A stretch of DNA of 64,000 bases from Trichoplusia ni. Its lineage: Eukaryota; Arthropoda; Insecta; Lepidoptera; Noctuidae. A program made the position numbers and the translations under genes. Positions 47,101 through 60,078 of this stretch are shown here, piece after piece. Each line of letters opens with the position of its first letter. Within the stretch, counting starts at the first letter, position 1. A model generated the notes under the pieces. It did not search any database. It was not told where the DNA came from and saw only the letters and a program-made list of their open reading frames with translations. Where the stretch lies: NCBI RefSeq assembly GCF_003590095.1, contig NC_039483.1, positions 13,826,001 through 13,890,000 of the forward strand, given 5' to 3'.

Positions 47101-50100
47101 GAATCGAGGATACTGTTGTATTATTAAAGTATAAATCATCCTCACGAAAGTTACTATAAAATATACATTTACTTGCAGTATTTATGACTATGTGTATTGT
47201 TTCGACTCTCTAAGTAAACTTTAGCACGCGACTTCAGTAATTAACGCCTTGCATACAAGGCGCTAATGTATGCGAGGAATATTAGAATAAAGCACTTTTT
47301 TACTAAGGCAAAACAAAAGAACGCAACATGCAATACAACATAACAAACCTGCAATCTCCAATTTTGCATGAACATGAAATAGGAGAACAAAATTACTTTA
47401 TTAGGTAGTCGTACTGTGATTGTGACTATTTCTGACCGAATTGGAAACAACATGCATTTGTTATTAGCAACTGAAACCCAGTTATACGACATGTGCCGCA
47501 AATGGCCATAATACACATGGGGAGCGTCATTGTGTAAATGTTGGGTAGGTATTTATATAAAGAATGATTTTTTAAGAATATGTAGCGATATTTGGAACAA
47601 AATGCAACATACGCAGAGTAAATAAACATCACAGAAAAGTACCGTCTATAAAACTGTCATTCATACTTATTCAAATACGAACATTAAAGATATATATCAG
47701 CCCTCAACCTTTTTTCAAATCAGTATCAACGACGCCTTTAATAAAATCCAAGCTTTACAAATTCATATTACAAAAACCGAACGAGATCCGATTCATTTGA
47801 ATTTATTTAAAGAACAGAGCTAGCTTTGAATTTGTAACTGATGAAAGAACATCGCCGTTACCCACGATTCCAACGTTACTGGACCAGATTGTGATAAAAA
47901 GACTTTTTTAAATCCGCAAAGAAATCGTACAAGCAACAAAAGGAGGGAGTGCCAAGAAATCTCGTGCAGTTGGGGCGGAGTGGTGGAGCCAGAAGTAATC
48001 CTCTTAACAGAGGAGTGAATCGGGTTGCTTACAGTGTGTGACTGCTCGGGTGTGGCGTATTAATAAGTAACGTGTAGTGGTTTACATTTAAAAATCTTAG
48101 AGAAAACCTTCCCGCTTGCAACTATCTAGTATTTTATTTGTTTAGCAAATTTGTATCTTAAAAATCCTGTCCAATAAACATGCAAAGAATTTACGTCCTT
48201 ATAATATTCGATGAAATTGCTTCCAATATTTACGTACCTACTTGTCTGTTATGCACCGTACGCGCTGTGATATAGTTGGTAGGTACCCGCCTAAAACGTG
48301 TGGTACAAAGTTGTTCCATCTTGAACGTCGTGTATGCAATTCGCCAACGTCGTCCAAAACGAAGACCGAGCCATGAATCCAGGCGAACCATCCTCATGTG
48401 TGAAGCTTAAGCAATATATTTCACGTCATGGCTTATTAATAACGTCTACAATACTATCCTAGCTATTACATTACATAATTTATAGCCCAAATCCTGGCGT
48501 ACTAGCATTTCCTCTCGCTTGGATTAAAGTGATCACAAGATGATAGCAATAGCTAATATTTTCTAGGTTTTCCTTATAAGATTCACATTTGGATTCTTAG
48601 AGCTGCGTGTGCGAGTTTATTTATTATTTTAGTATTGAAAGGGATGGTCGTGGTGTGTACTTTGGTTTGGGTTAAAATATGGGAGGACGGAAGATAGTAT
48701 TTTTGTGTTACACACATTCAAGGAAGACACGTTTTTCTTGTGGGCTAGAGTTTATTAATTTAGCTTCCGAGAAGCTTTCGTTCTATAAATAGTGTTTTAT
48801 ATTAGGTTGGTGTTTTTATTAGGCCTTAATGAAGAACTATGTCTATCTTTGTCAACTGTACCTCTATATTGTTTCGAAAAAGTGGATGTAATATAAGCCG
48901 AGTAATACACAAAAGCTTTGTTACCAAATCTTGTTTTTGAAATTGGTACAATAACAATAAAATAGCGAAGACCGCCTTAGCATTACTCGCCTCAATTCCA
49001 GTTTTTAAATCCGTTTTCCAAAATCTTCAATTTTAAGTTAACCTTCCTACCGAGAAAGACGTGATTACTTAGCCGATACAGCAAAATGTTGTCCAAAACA
49101 AGCCGAAGTTAAAATACTTAGAGGAAACTCGTCTAACTGAGTAACAACTCTTTTACGGAGCACCAGTCAATATTGCACAAGTATTTTTGTCGAGACGCAG
49201 CAACTGCAGCCGACAGGTCATCTGGGAACAAATCTCCAACAAGCTTCGAATCTAGTTTAGTAGAACATTAATAGCTTAGATCTTAACTGCGGCAACAATG
49301 GATTAATCTGTTTGATTTTGTCTGCTGTTGAAATAATACAGATGGGCTTTTGTTTATTTAAGGATAGCCATTAGGCCATTAAGGTCAGTCGTATTTGTTA
49401 TTCGATTTGTCAAGTGTAAAATGAGTTTGATCGTTGATCCGTTTGATTTTTCCTCTCGACGAGATTGGGAACAATGATTTACGAATAACAAAGAATGGTC
49501 AAGGATATTTGCCTCACTCGAGTGAAAATTCAATATAAAATGTTTGGATGTAAATCCGGGCTTGTATCATCTTCATCCCCTCCGATCACGAAGATCTGAG
49601 GTCCGAAGATTGCAGAACCGTGTTTGCATATTAAATTGATTTTAAAATTCGCTTGGAATCTGATAAGGGGCACGTACACTGATTACGCTAATTGGTTCTC
49701 GCAGCTGATTGCTTTCTCGATAAGCCTGTAGTGTGTACTGTTTCTTGTAATGAGGTCGTTACGGTTGAGATTCGTTTTACTTGAGAGATTGTCATTTAAG
49801 CCTAGCGTTGAATTAATTTCTAAAATTAGATCTTAATATCGGTTAGTGGTGTTTTTGTAACGAATTTCTAGCGGATTATGTATTTCGATCTAGGAATCCA
49901 ATTTGATGTTTTGGATGATGATTTTCATAATCATCTAGTTTGATTCCTTTATTTTGATATTATTTTATCTGATTAAAAGTGTTGCAATATATGGTAACAA
50001 TAATCGGAATTTTAGTTTATTCTTTGGAATTAATGTCTAATATGGAACAAAAGACGATTACTGGGTACTGAGTCTATCCGCCAAGATATCAAAAGCCAGA

Positions 50101-51564
50101 AAATCCATTGAAAAACAAATTGGATATTATTATCAAACCACCGAAATTTAATTCTTGCTCGATACAAAACTCGTCAAAAGAATGTTTGGAAAAAATTTAA
50201 GCCCCCGAAAGTTAAATGGAAAAGTTTGCCACTCAAATTGACAGTGTCGTCGGGCCCGACCCGACCCGAACGAGGTTAATAAAATCGGTTTGTGACATGG
50301 AAGTAAAGTGTTATATCTCTATTACGGCCATAATAAAATAACTTTATGCTAAATTTTGTATCAGAACGGCGAGACCTCTGTTTGCTCGGGATTATTTGTG
50401 GAGGGCCTCAAATCATTGTGTATTTTCAACCGTCAATTGTGAAATTTAACCGCATTGGCCGACAATGTCAATTATGTAGTTTGACGTTTGTTAAGTGACT
50501 AAATTTAAGTTATTTGTTACCTGAATTTAGTATCAGTAAACATAATAAAGGCGCGAGAGTTGCTAGCCATCCGACCAGCCCAACATATGCGTGCAAATCT
50601 GAAGGATGAAAATGAATTGCACGGAAAGTCGAAAGAGGCATTTCGTCCCTGTATTGAATATTGTGTAAGAACTTTCTAAAGGGAACCATACCAAGCAACT
50701 GAGCGTTTGTTTGTTATTGGGATTTTCCTGGTAACAAGTAATAAAAAAGTCTTAATACTTGGCTGAGACGGGCAAGTGAAAGTTAACCGGACGCGGCGAG
50801 CAATCAAGACTTTGAAAAATTAATCTCTTAATTAAAAATGAATTCTTAAACTCTTTGTTTATTCGCGGTGGGCTTGGAGAGATAAATAAAAATACCTTAT
50901 TGGTTTTTTACCTTAACGTTTTTATGAAAACAAAGAAAGTGTATAATCATCTTATGGTGTATTTTACTTTATTGTATCTACTGTAAACTCTACTGCATGT
51001 TGGTAATGAATGATCTCGGAGGATATATTCTTCTGAGATCACTACATATGAAACCGTACTTTTATCGAAGATATTCAGCTAATAGACAGTTGGTTCAGTT
51101 TAGGGTGAAAAAAAAATCTGGAAGAGCTTTTGTTTATCTTATAAATCGAAACCAGAAGTACATCTCCGCAACCATTGGCCCAAAGAGTATACAATCAGAA
51201 GTTCAGTTTGCCTCTTCAATCCACTACAAACACGTCTTGAAGCCACACACTTACTGAACTGCCGGAGGGAATTTAATGAGCTTTTTTATTTACCCAGAAA
51301 AAAACTATTAGCGGCAACACTGTAACGGACTGAACATTGTTTTGCAAGACATTGTGAACTCTTTGAAATGTCTTACTCCAAATGGGTATAGACGAGTAAA
51401 TTGTCCATCTTTTTGTCACAGTATTCGTATAACAAACGTTTTACAACACGGCCATTTCTTGTTGATGCCAGATTCATACCAGAATCTGTATTACAAGGGC
51501 ACAGTTTGTGAATATTGCCCAAAATAATTCACTTTCTTGTGAATATAACACCTACACATCTATA
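47101..51564. other. Noncoding stretch
   Basis: No gene recognised over 4.4 kb. Minus frames at 47241-47516 and 47426-47632 have no motif. More complex blocks lie at 47940-48060, 48290-48400, 49170-49260 and 50240-50270 (CGGGCCCGACCCGACCCG). Plus frames at 50997-51257 and 51342-51527 show no recognised domain. Confidence 0.4.
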
Positions 51565-51737
51565 TCTATACTAATATATAGAGCTGAAGTTTTTGTTTGT
51601 TTGAACGCGCTAATCTCAGGAACTACTGGTTCAAATAGAAAAAATCAGGGAAAATCATTCATCTTCGAGGGATTCTGTTCAAAAATTCCTAACTTATATC
51701 TTCTATCCACGCGGACGAAGTCACGGGCAACAGCTAG
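51565..51737 (+). mobile_element. Helitron-like non-autonomous element, copy 5
   Basis: A clean TCTATACTAATATATAGAGC start and a CTAG end at 51734-51737, with an A before the TC and a T after the CTAG. Inside: GTTTGTTTGAACGCGCTAAT, CAGGAACTACTGGTTCAAAT and CACGCGGACGAAGTCACGGG. 173 bp; the middle is shortened. The frame at 51508-51747 is its translation. Confidence 0.75.
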
Positions 51738-53497
51738 TATCTTATAAGGCATAACTGCCTATAACATTCAATAACGATAATATATTCACGGTAGAGAAAA
51801 ATCCGAATGATTTTTGTCGATGTTTAATTACCGAGAATACGAACTCGTACGAGAGAATGAACATTACTGTTTTCATTAAAACATCACAATTAAAATGCAT
51901 GTTGTTTTAATCAGCAGTCAAAGTAAAGACTAATTGAAGTAAAAATATTTTTTGACAGCAAAAACATACTTTGTCTCGAAATCAAAAGTACCGACTGAGC
52001 TAATCTTGATGCTCTTTTATGAGACCAAATCACACCTATTTCACGTACATATCTATAACTAGGAATAATCTATCTATGAAAATCAAATAAATCAGTTCAT
52101 AGCGTCCAAAGTTCTGATTTAACAAACATATAAAAAAAAACCGACGAATTAAGAACGTCCTTCGAAGACGATTGAAATAGATAAAAAAAATATCAACTTA
52201 GTAGTATATCCGAACGAAAAAAGGAACGAAATTTTTCAATACAAGAGCAGTTCAACATCAAACTTCATTTCAAAACGCATGAGTAAACCAACGCATCATT
52301 TAATAATCCATTCAAATGTCTACAAAATCTTTTTATTTCTCTTTGTTCAGGTGCCCACGTCGTTACTAACACGTGCACCTACAATACCAGCCAGACCGTG
52401 CATCATTCCAACAATGACATCTAGAGATATACACAGATGAGATTGGCTCACTTGCCGTGCTGTGACGGGAGTGAATAATTGGTTCGCCAGCATAAATCAT
52501 GCGCAAAAACAATCATGTACACAGCCGGTCAAAAGACAAGATTGAGTTACCGACGTCGTATTAGCTCCTGTTGGGGTTTAAGTGATAGTCTGATATGTTA
52601 CTGGGTAAGAATGTGGTAAGGTAGTTATTTTATGGACATTTATGTAACTTTTAAAAAGTTAAGATTAGGGGGTATCCAGCAAATATTTTAATGCCTGGTT
52701 TTGTAAAAATAAAAATATTTTTTTGAAAGAAAATAGGTAATATTTACGATAAATTATATATTTTTACACTGAATAATACTAAATAAGTTGATTTTCAAAT
52801 CAAAATGGTTAAAAACTTTTTGGTGTTTTAGAAGTTCATTTATTGCATTTTTTTACCAATAACATCACACATCACCTTAACAGATACATTACATTGGGAC
52901 ATCTGGATTACTTTCGGAATGTCGTTCTTTTGTTTTGTTTTTATGACAGTTCATACTGATTCTTAATGTATGTCGGTATACTGCTACAAGAGTGGTTTTC
53001 AGTTATATACCAATTAGAAAATATACTAGGTGAGGACGTATTTCTTGAAATTTGTAATTCGACAAGTAAACATTTTTTTTTTGTAATTTGTATGCAAACA
53101 TTAACCAAATAAAATACTTTTCAAGTATAATAGCAATCATATCAATATTGTAAAAAAAATAGTGTTTTTCACAAAATACTTGTTTACTAAACTACATAAA
53201 AAAACTTGCTTTTATTTTAAAATTATTCAAATCGCGATACAGTGTATATTTAAGTAAAGCTCAATTTAAGAATACATTCAACTAATGTTGCTTAATGCCC
53301 CTCGCTTGCATTACTAACATTTTGCCCACAGCCCACACTTACAATGTTTGTAATTGCCCAGCGTGGCGTAACGCTCAGTACCACTTAAAGTAGTAAGGTG
53401 TAACAGTGAATGGACGTGATGATAGGTTCATAACCTATTTCCATTTTAATGCAAGAACTTTTAAGGTGATGAGTTAGTTTATGTAGTTAATATTATT
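51738..53497. other. Noncoding AT-rich stretch
   Basis: Apart from the fragment at 52275, nothing is recognised. 53290-53400 is more complex and could be a conserved noncoding element. Confidence 0.4.
52275..52306 (+). mobile_element. Penelope-like 3' tip remnant
   Basis: ACGCATGAGTAAACCAACGC followed by ATCATTTAATAA matches the tip of the right arm (33463-33493) with few changes. Only about 32 bp survive. Confidence 0.5.
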
Positions 53498-53625
53498 TTT
53501 AGGGTTTCGTACCTAAATGATAAAATAAGACGCTATTAGGTACTGACGGAATTTCTGTCTGGCTGTCTATCCGTCCGTGTATTGCCAAGCTGTATCTCAT
53601 GATCGTATATAAATCACTGTGGTAG
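53498..53625 (+). repeat. Decayed dispersed repeat (AGGGTTTCGTACC family)
   Basis: It starts TTAGGGTTTCGTACCTAAAT and continues through AAGACGCTATTAGGTACTGA, a CTGTCTGG..CCGTCCG block and GCTGTATCTCATGA. The order matches the fragments at 905 and 15482; this is the best preserved copy here. Confidence 0.6.
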
Positions 53626-56104
53626 TAAGACATGTCTCAACTTTTCAATGTTTAATAACAAAAACACTAAATTTTATTAAATTAATATTCAAATACTCAT
53701 AAACAACGATCATATTTTTATTGTATCAGAAATTTAATTACAACACACGAACCGCATGGAGTATCTATACAGGAATAAAAATCTCTAATTAAAGGTAATA
53801 TGATCCTAACTTAATTTTGATTGATGGATCGTCAGCTGTAGGTACGACTTTGTTACAATAAAACCAATCAAACGATTCATATCTAAATTCCGTCAAAGCA
53901 TTCAGGCACTTAATGACAGCAAATAAAAACACGATGTTTGCTACGTAAATTACTAGACCATCTCAACTTCCAACGAAAAGCAACAGAGATGAAATCGTCG
54001 GAAAAACCTATCAAAACTTGAGAAAATTCAATAAGGGCACTTGGAAAGTTTGTTAAGGGGAAGTAGCAGGAATATTTTTATGAAAATAAAAAGAATCTCA
54101 ATTTGTGTCGCCGGTAAAATAAAATAGCTCCCGTAGCCTCAAGGCTTCCAAGAACCGAGTTTGTCTGTCAACTTTGCCTGATGATGTCCGACGAAAAATA
54201 TTGCATTTCATTAACATCACTGAAAAGTTGACCGGGGAGTTTTCTTTAAGATTTCCTCTTAGGTTTGTAGCTCTAATTATACTAAAGGTTAATTATGTGA
54301 TGGTATGCATTGTGTTCTGAGGAAGAGGAAGAGGTTGTAACATTTGTCCAGTCACTTTATTAAGCGTTTTGAAAAGTTACTGACCATACCTAAACGCAAC
54401 TTTACTGAAACGAATAAATTAATTAAACCCCATTTTTAGAATATCATTGTTTAGAATGTTCTAAATTCAAATTTAAAAAGTGTTATTAACATTTTACTTT
54501 GTAGTTACCTTCCGGAGTCTTTTCCGATGGGTCATGAGTAAAAAACCGATAAGATGTGATTAAACAAGTTTATATAAAATAGGTCTATGAATATTCTTAG
54601 AAAATAACATCATTATTACAGATGTATAAACAAAGAAACCGCCATTATGACATCATGAATCTGAGAAACGCATATGTATATTGCATGTTTACTTTAAAAC
54701 AGATCTTAATATAAGAAAATTAATAAGCGCAGAAATGAAAACAAACTACATGAGCAAGCCGACACGATTATGATCTCAAATATATTTTGCTATAATAAAT
54801 TTTAAGCTCGGTTGGATTTTGATAAGATTTACTAGGTAATAAAATTTTATATTTCGTTTTCAAATTATGATTTCGACTTTCCTTTCATCGAACAGTATGT
54901 TTTGTTGCTTTTTCTTCAACATTATAGATTCCATTACATTTAACTTTTACGCTCGTAATTTGAGATAAGAAACTAATCTACGGTTTATCGCTTTTTGACG
55001 TCATTATTGTATTGATTCAATAACTCAAGGTTTCAAAAAACATACAATCACGTTCTCAAATGTTTTGAAGTAAACTTCTTTAGGCACGACTAGGAGGTAT
55101 CCGGACGACAATGCAAGGGAACGGCAATATGCCGTCACGTTTCTCTACCATAAGGGTTTTTAAATATTTTTGACTTTGACAATAGGTAGCTTAAAAACAA
55201 ATGAATCAAAATTTTAAAAAAATAGTTTCCTTTCAATCGCCTGTTACGGTTGCATTCCCTTTTTATTTCTCGCTTTAACCATTGATAACTAACAAAGACA
55301 CCATGAAATCAAGAAAATTCAGTACAATCAGTAAAACAACTTAATTTCCTTGATTTCGACGTTTTGACGTTTCAGAATTAAACCATAAGTCCTGAACGTC
55401 TACACACACTCCGATATTCCGAGTCCACTTATCCAGTGCCATCTGAGGCAGCAGTTAATTATTGCCAGACGATGGATAGGTAAATGGGCCAGTGTCCCGT
55501 ATACCAACAATTACTGTCTTGAGATGTAGCCGATGTAGGTACCCAATTTAGTCAATCTTCGGCCATATTGGTCGAAAGCTGAAACAGTCGAAAATCGAAA
55601 CTTGACTCTTGACGAACGACAAACGTTGTCTATTGTTTATTTTGCTTTTAAATTAACGCTCGTAGATTAAGAAGGCATTTTGGATGCAATAACTTGTATC
55701 AAAGACTTCCGTTAAAATTCGACTCTATATTTTTTGGGACACAAAATAAATTCACTTCATATAAAAATTTTGTTATGCATTTTCGCCTAACGTCCAATTT
55801 AGTGTGGACACAAGCACGGATATAGTATTCAACCAAAAGATTTTTAAATTTACTAAAAGCCTATCAATCATAAAAATAAATATATTTTTTGTTATAAAAA
55901 GTCATATAGAAAAATGTCTGAAAAAAAGAATAACTCATTCGACAACATGTCGAAATTGACGTAATAGACCTCCACTTTTTCACCGTGATATAAACCACAA
56001 ACGTTGAATCCGTAGTTAGAGGTTCAATACAGTTGGTAGCACTTAGGCCGGACACTCGACACAGGATACCTCCCACCAACTACTAAAACAAGTATATTGT
56101 ATCT
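53626..56104. other. Noncoding stretch
   Basis: No gene recognised. A TGACGTCA site lies at 54996-55003. 54125-54260 and 55380-55620 are complex and repeat-free. The latter holds GCAGTTAATTATTGCC and might be regulatory. The minus frame at 55864-56079 has no motif. Confidence 0.4.
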
Positions 56105-56155
56105 GTGGAAAAGGGACATCGCTCTACACGGTGTAGTACGCCATCCCCCTTCCAC
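56105..56155. repeat. Dispersed 50-bp palindrome, copy D (most symmetrical)
   Basis: It starts GTGGAAAAGGGACATCGCTC. The centre CTACACGGTGTAG is a near-perfect palindrome. It ends CGCCATCCCCCTTCCAC. Nearly the whole unit pairs with itself. Same skeleton as the copies at 14470, 25066 and 30138, with matching arm changes (GGGA on the left, TCCC on the right), as expected if the fold is preserved. Confidence 0.65.
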
Positions 56156-58583
56156 ACCTGCATTAGTCTGACCTTATGAGTTGTTGGTAGAGGTCATAGG
56201 TTACTCGCATAGCCATGAGAGGTCATCACCGTCAAACGAGTTACAGTTTCAATTCGGCAATCCGATTGCTGCAGTGATTTGGCATTCTTTACGTATAACC
56301 GTTTTAGTCGTAACTGATAGTCTGAATGAAAACGTACGCATGTCGATGTATCTGTAAAGTTTAGGTGAAATATCTTTTATTGAGGTTGTTTGATTTGGTT
56401 AATTTTAAAAGGTGAAGGATTTCTCAAATCTTGCGATTAAGCATCTAGTTTATGATGATGAATGGGGTGATAATACACAAATAAGATCTTCAAACTTACC
56501 AATATTCGCAAATTAATAAAAAGTTTTCAGGTAAGAATATTTGCAGATTACTCAAAACTTTTGCCTCTTTCTAATGTTACTATGCATTGGAACATGTGAA
56601 TGATTAACTGACGCTTCAGTATTGTCTGAATTCTAACTTATACCTATATAAACAAATAACGAGTCTGCGGCCAGTGTGTATAGAGCTTTATAACTCAACA
56701 GACAGAAACTAGCCGGCGACCCGCAAAGTTTTATTGTATATAACTTGTGTAACTTAGGTACTAAGTGCGTGGCACTAAATCTAAACTTTCATAATAAAAC
56801 AAAAGCAATGTCTAGACAACGTAACCAACTAAGGGGACTATTTCATAATCGTGCGACATTGTTACGTTATAGACGTGTTTATGAAACTATGAAACTTTGA
56901 ATAGAGGTCGATTGTAAGTCTACCTGATTTAGAGAATCGACCTCCATTTGAGCTTCAGAATTAAGTGATAATGAGACGTATGTTAATAGCGAGAGGGTTT
57001 AAATTTATGTTGGATAAAATATGAAAAAAAACATTTATTTCACTTTTTCATTATTGAGGATCAACTTGCGTTCAACCAAATTTCACAAACAAATTTTAGG
57101 CCAAAGTACATCGAAACTTCAGACTTCGCAGTACTTTTAATACTAGGCAATACGTAATACGTTTCCGAATTACTTTCGTTCAGGTTGACGTATGTTTAAT
57201 GGACTTACTGACTGAGTAATTGAGCGAAGGACAATCGGACGCCAATTGTGTACGTAAATGTACTCACCTGAAACAGAAATTAAAGCTCGTTAAAATCGTA
57301 TTCAAAGTTACACATTAAATGGATAAAAAAAAACAATAGTTGACTGACGAATATTATCGAGCCTAGCAAATCGGAAATACAAAGGAATCTCAACCTTATC
57401 AGGTTAGAATAAGGGTGTTTTAATGTAAATTTCTCGAAGGCTCATCCATCTTTAGATTAAGTAACATTATATCATGTTTCTCCTCTTATTTTTTTCTGCT
57501 ACAAAACAAGCATTAGCAGATTATTTAAGTTCCATTTTTTACTTGCAATTCTTGTTGCATAATATTAAAATACCTTTAGTTTATTAGATCTAACTCAGAA
57601 GGAAATCCTAATTCCCGCCCGCAGTACACCGTCTCATCAAGCTCCGCTTGTATTTTCTAGCAATTGAGATTTAGAAACAGCATCTTACATGCACTAACGC
57701 TGAGACACCAAACAAATATACTCGTAACGTGTAACACACAAACATTAGTAAAGAGAATCAAGTCTACACTAAATTGGATATGCACGGTGATTTTTTAGTC
57801 GTCTTACAAAAGTAGCCCAGTTCATGTATCCGATGTAAAATACCCCTAGCCGCGATTACTATTTTTTTATCATCAACTAAGATAATTAGTACGAAGAAAA
57901 ATAAAACAAGAGAAATCTGAAATATACCCTTAAAAATGATAAAAACGCCGCCGCCCGCACCCCTCACCATTGTTACAAGGCTCGGACCGCGCTCGCAACA
58001 GAGCTGTGTTTCAAAAAACTACGAATGGCATCATAATATTGAATAAAAATTGTATTTTATTCGAATTTCATAAATACCTATTTTTTTATCATGAACGTAT
58101 TCTAGTCATTAGATACATGCTTTTGTAAGACGATTAAAAAATCACGGTGTATGTTACTTAAACTGTGAAACAATTTATGTAACGATTTGCTGTTTTGGCC
58201 TTTTATGCGAGGCAATGGATGCATTGTAAATGTCTTCGTGACATGGGAATTTTGTCCATAAAATTTATAAATACGCACGCTACAGCTGATGAATCTCTTA
58301 AGGACGAACAAGTAACAAGTGTTGTGACTTTTAGTATAGAGCACAATAGGGTTGAAAATAAATTTAATTTCCATAGGTTTGTTCCAAAGGAATATGAAGG
58401 GATGAACCGGATTCGTTCTTACCGAACTGGTCACTCGCGTCTCTTGGGAGAGACAAGTGAAAGAAGTGTGTCCAAGCTTTTACCCAGCAAGGTGACATTC
58501 CAGGCTGCTAATAATAATAGCAAACAAAGGTAATTAGGTCCCTCAACACAATTAAGATTACAATTTTTATCAACGCTTCTGGA
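56156..58583. other. Noncoding stretch
   Basis: No gene recognised. A CpG-rich patch at 57945-57995 reads on the minus strand as an ATG directly followed by GTGAGG. Frames at 58195-58533 (plus) and 58102-58434 (minus) overlap each other with no motif; at most one can be real. Confidence 0.35.
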
Positions 58584-58800
58584 TGTTGAACCTGTGTACG
58601 CGCGCACGCCTCTATATCAAAAAGACTGCGTCGCTGGTCAGTCGATTGCGTGGGAGCAGCCGCCGCATCCTGAACACTATAGTTAATAAGTTTAGATTGT
58701 CTACTAATGTTAAAGGTCGTACCGCGTACTGAATTGATCCCTAGTTTATGTCTCTTCCTACCTGTAATTTAATAAAGATCTCTGTTGTCCCAATAAATAC
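58584..58800 (+). mobile_element. Possible solo LTR or promoter-like unit
   Basis: Starting TGTTGAACC, it contains a TATA-like CTCTATATCAAA (58610-58621) and an initiator-like TCAGTC at 58638, 27 bases after it. GATTGCGTGGGAGC follows just downstream, and AATAAA lies at 58771-58776. Promoter elements followed within about 140 bases by a poly(A) signal is the layout of an insect LTR. I cannot find a matching CA end with target duplication, and no internal retrotransposon genes are near. Confidence 0.3.
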
Positions 58801-59564
58801 CTTTCGTTATTATTATTTAGAAAGGACCGGGTCTCCCCTTGAAGTATTACGTAAAAGTGAGGTATAGACTACAAAATCAACAAGAAAATTATAGAATACA
58901 TGAACACAAACATGTATGAAAGTAACGTATCCTTTACTTGGGTTATCGAAATTCATTAAAAAGTTTTAATGAACCGTACAACAGACTGCTTTTCTGCTTT
59001 GTTATTAAGCGGAGAAATATTAAGTACTCTTATACAATGCGTGTAATATTATACCGTTTGTGTAATATGTACGGTACCTTGTAGTATAGGCAGGAGATGT
59101 AGTCAATTTTTACGTATGTAGTCAAAAACTACTGAATTTAAAAGAGTAACAATTGTGTTTTTACAAGAATAAAGATAAGTTGTTTATTTTTTTAATACGT
59201 GTTTATAAAAAAAGACACACCAAGATAGTTTACGTTTTTAAAATACCTAAAACAACGGAGTATAATAATGTTACCATGGGGAAGTAGAACTGTGCGTCCT
59301 TACGAAGGTGTTTTTAACTAAACCAATTAGAGAACAAAGCTTTCTTAAGTTGTGTAAAGTTTCAGAAGCTACGATTTACCTCAGAATTAACCTTCGTTTG
59401 AAGTTGAACAAAGTCTAGAAGAAGACTTACATTCGACCTTCAACAAACTTCGCCCAACATTATATCATTTACATAAATTCATCTCAGTCAAAAACAATTG
59501 TACAACATCTGGTATCATTATTATTTATACGACGTCTTTTTATAGAACCGACTAAAAGATAGTG
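58801..59564. other. Noncoding AT-rich stretch
   Basis: Nothing recognised. Confidence 0.45.
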
Positions 59565-59950
59565 TTGGGCCGTGCCCTATCGATCAACGAAAAACAACGC
59601 GTTGCTCTCGGCATGCCGAATGTGACGCATGGTCGTCCCCAACGCCATTAATCAAATCACGACTATGCGGTTTAATGGCAGACTAATTACAGTTTGCGCG
59701 CGAATCACCTACACATACCGTCGCAGTAATTACTGCATTAACTCGACTGCGGAATCGCTTAATACGGGATAATGCTGATTACATATCGCAATGCGGGTGC
59801 TAACCGAAAGTTTGCCCAGTTCGGCCGTCAATCAAACGTCGATCGCAACGTCATCCTATTGTGATGTCAATGTGAACGGCCCGTGGCATACTGTTGCCGC
59901 TCCCATACATAATCATTTAACCCGCATTTTATGGTTTTCGACATGTGAAT
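59565..59950. promoter_or_regulatory. Candidate enhancer rich in homeodomain-type sites
   Basis: About 390 bp of complex, GC-balanced, repeat-free sequence in AT-rich DNA. It contains clustered ATTA-core sites: CCATTAATCAAATCA (59644-59658), GGTTTAATGG, ACTAATTACAG, the 14-bp perfect palindrome GCAGTAATTACTGC (59723-59736) and a following GCATTAACTCG. Such clustering in a gene-poor stretch is typical of developmental enhancers. Homology and activity are not shown by the sequence. Confidence 0.35.
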
Positions 59951-60078
59951 GTATGAATGATTTGATGTAATAGTTAAGTGATTGACTCGTATTTAATTCA
60001 GGGGTGGTACGATTTTTTTTATCATTCCAAACGTAATGTTTTTATATGGGATAGTTAAACAAATTTGATCTGGCTAAT

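Noticed and set aside
51011..51041. Hairpin with GAGATCA resembling the seed of the bantam microRNA
   Set aside because: Only the seed-like 7-mer matches; the rest of the mature sequence is absent and the stem is short.
58102..58533. Overlapping 110- and 112-codon frames on opposite strands
   Set aside because: The plus frame opens with TTG and neither product has a recognisable motif. Mutual overlap in AT-rich DNA is common by chance.
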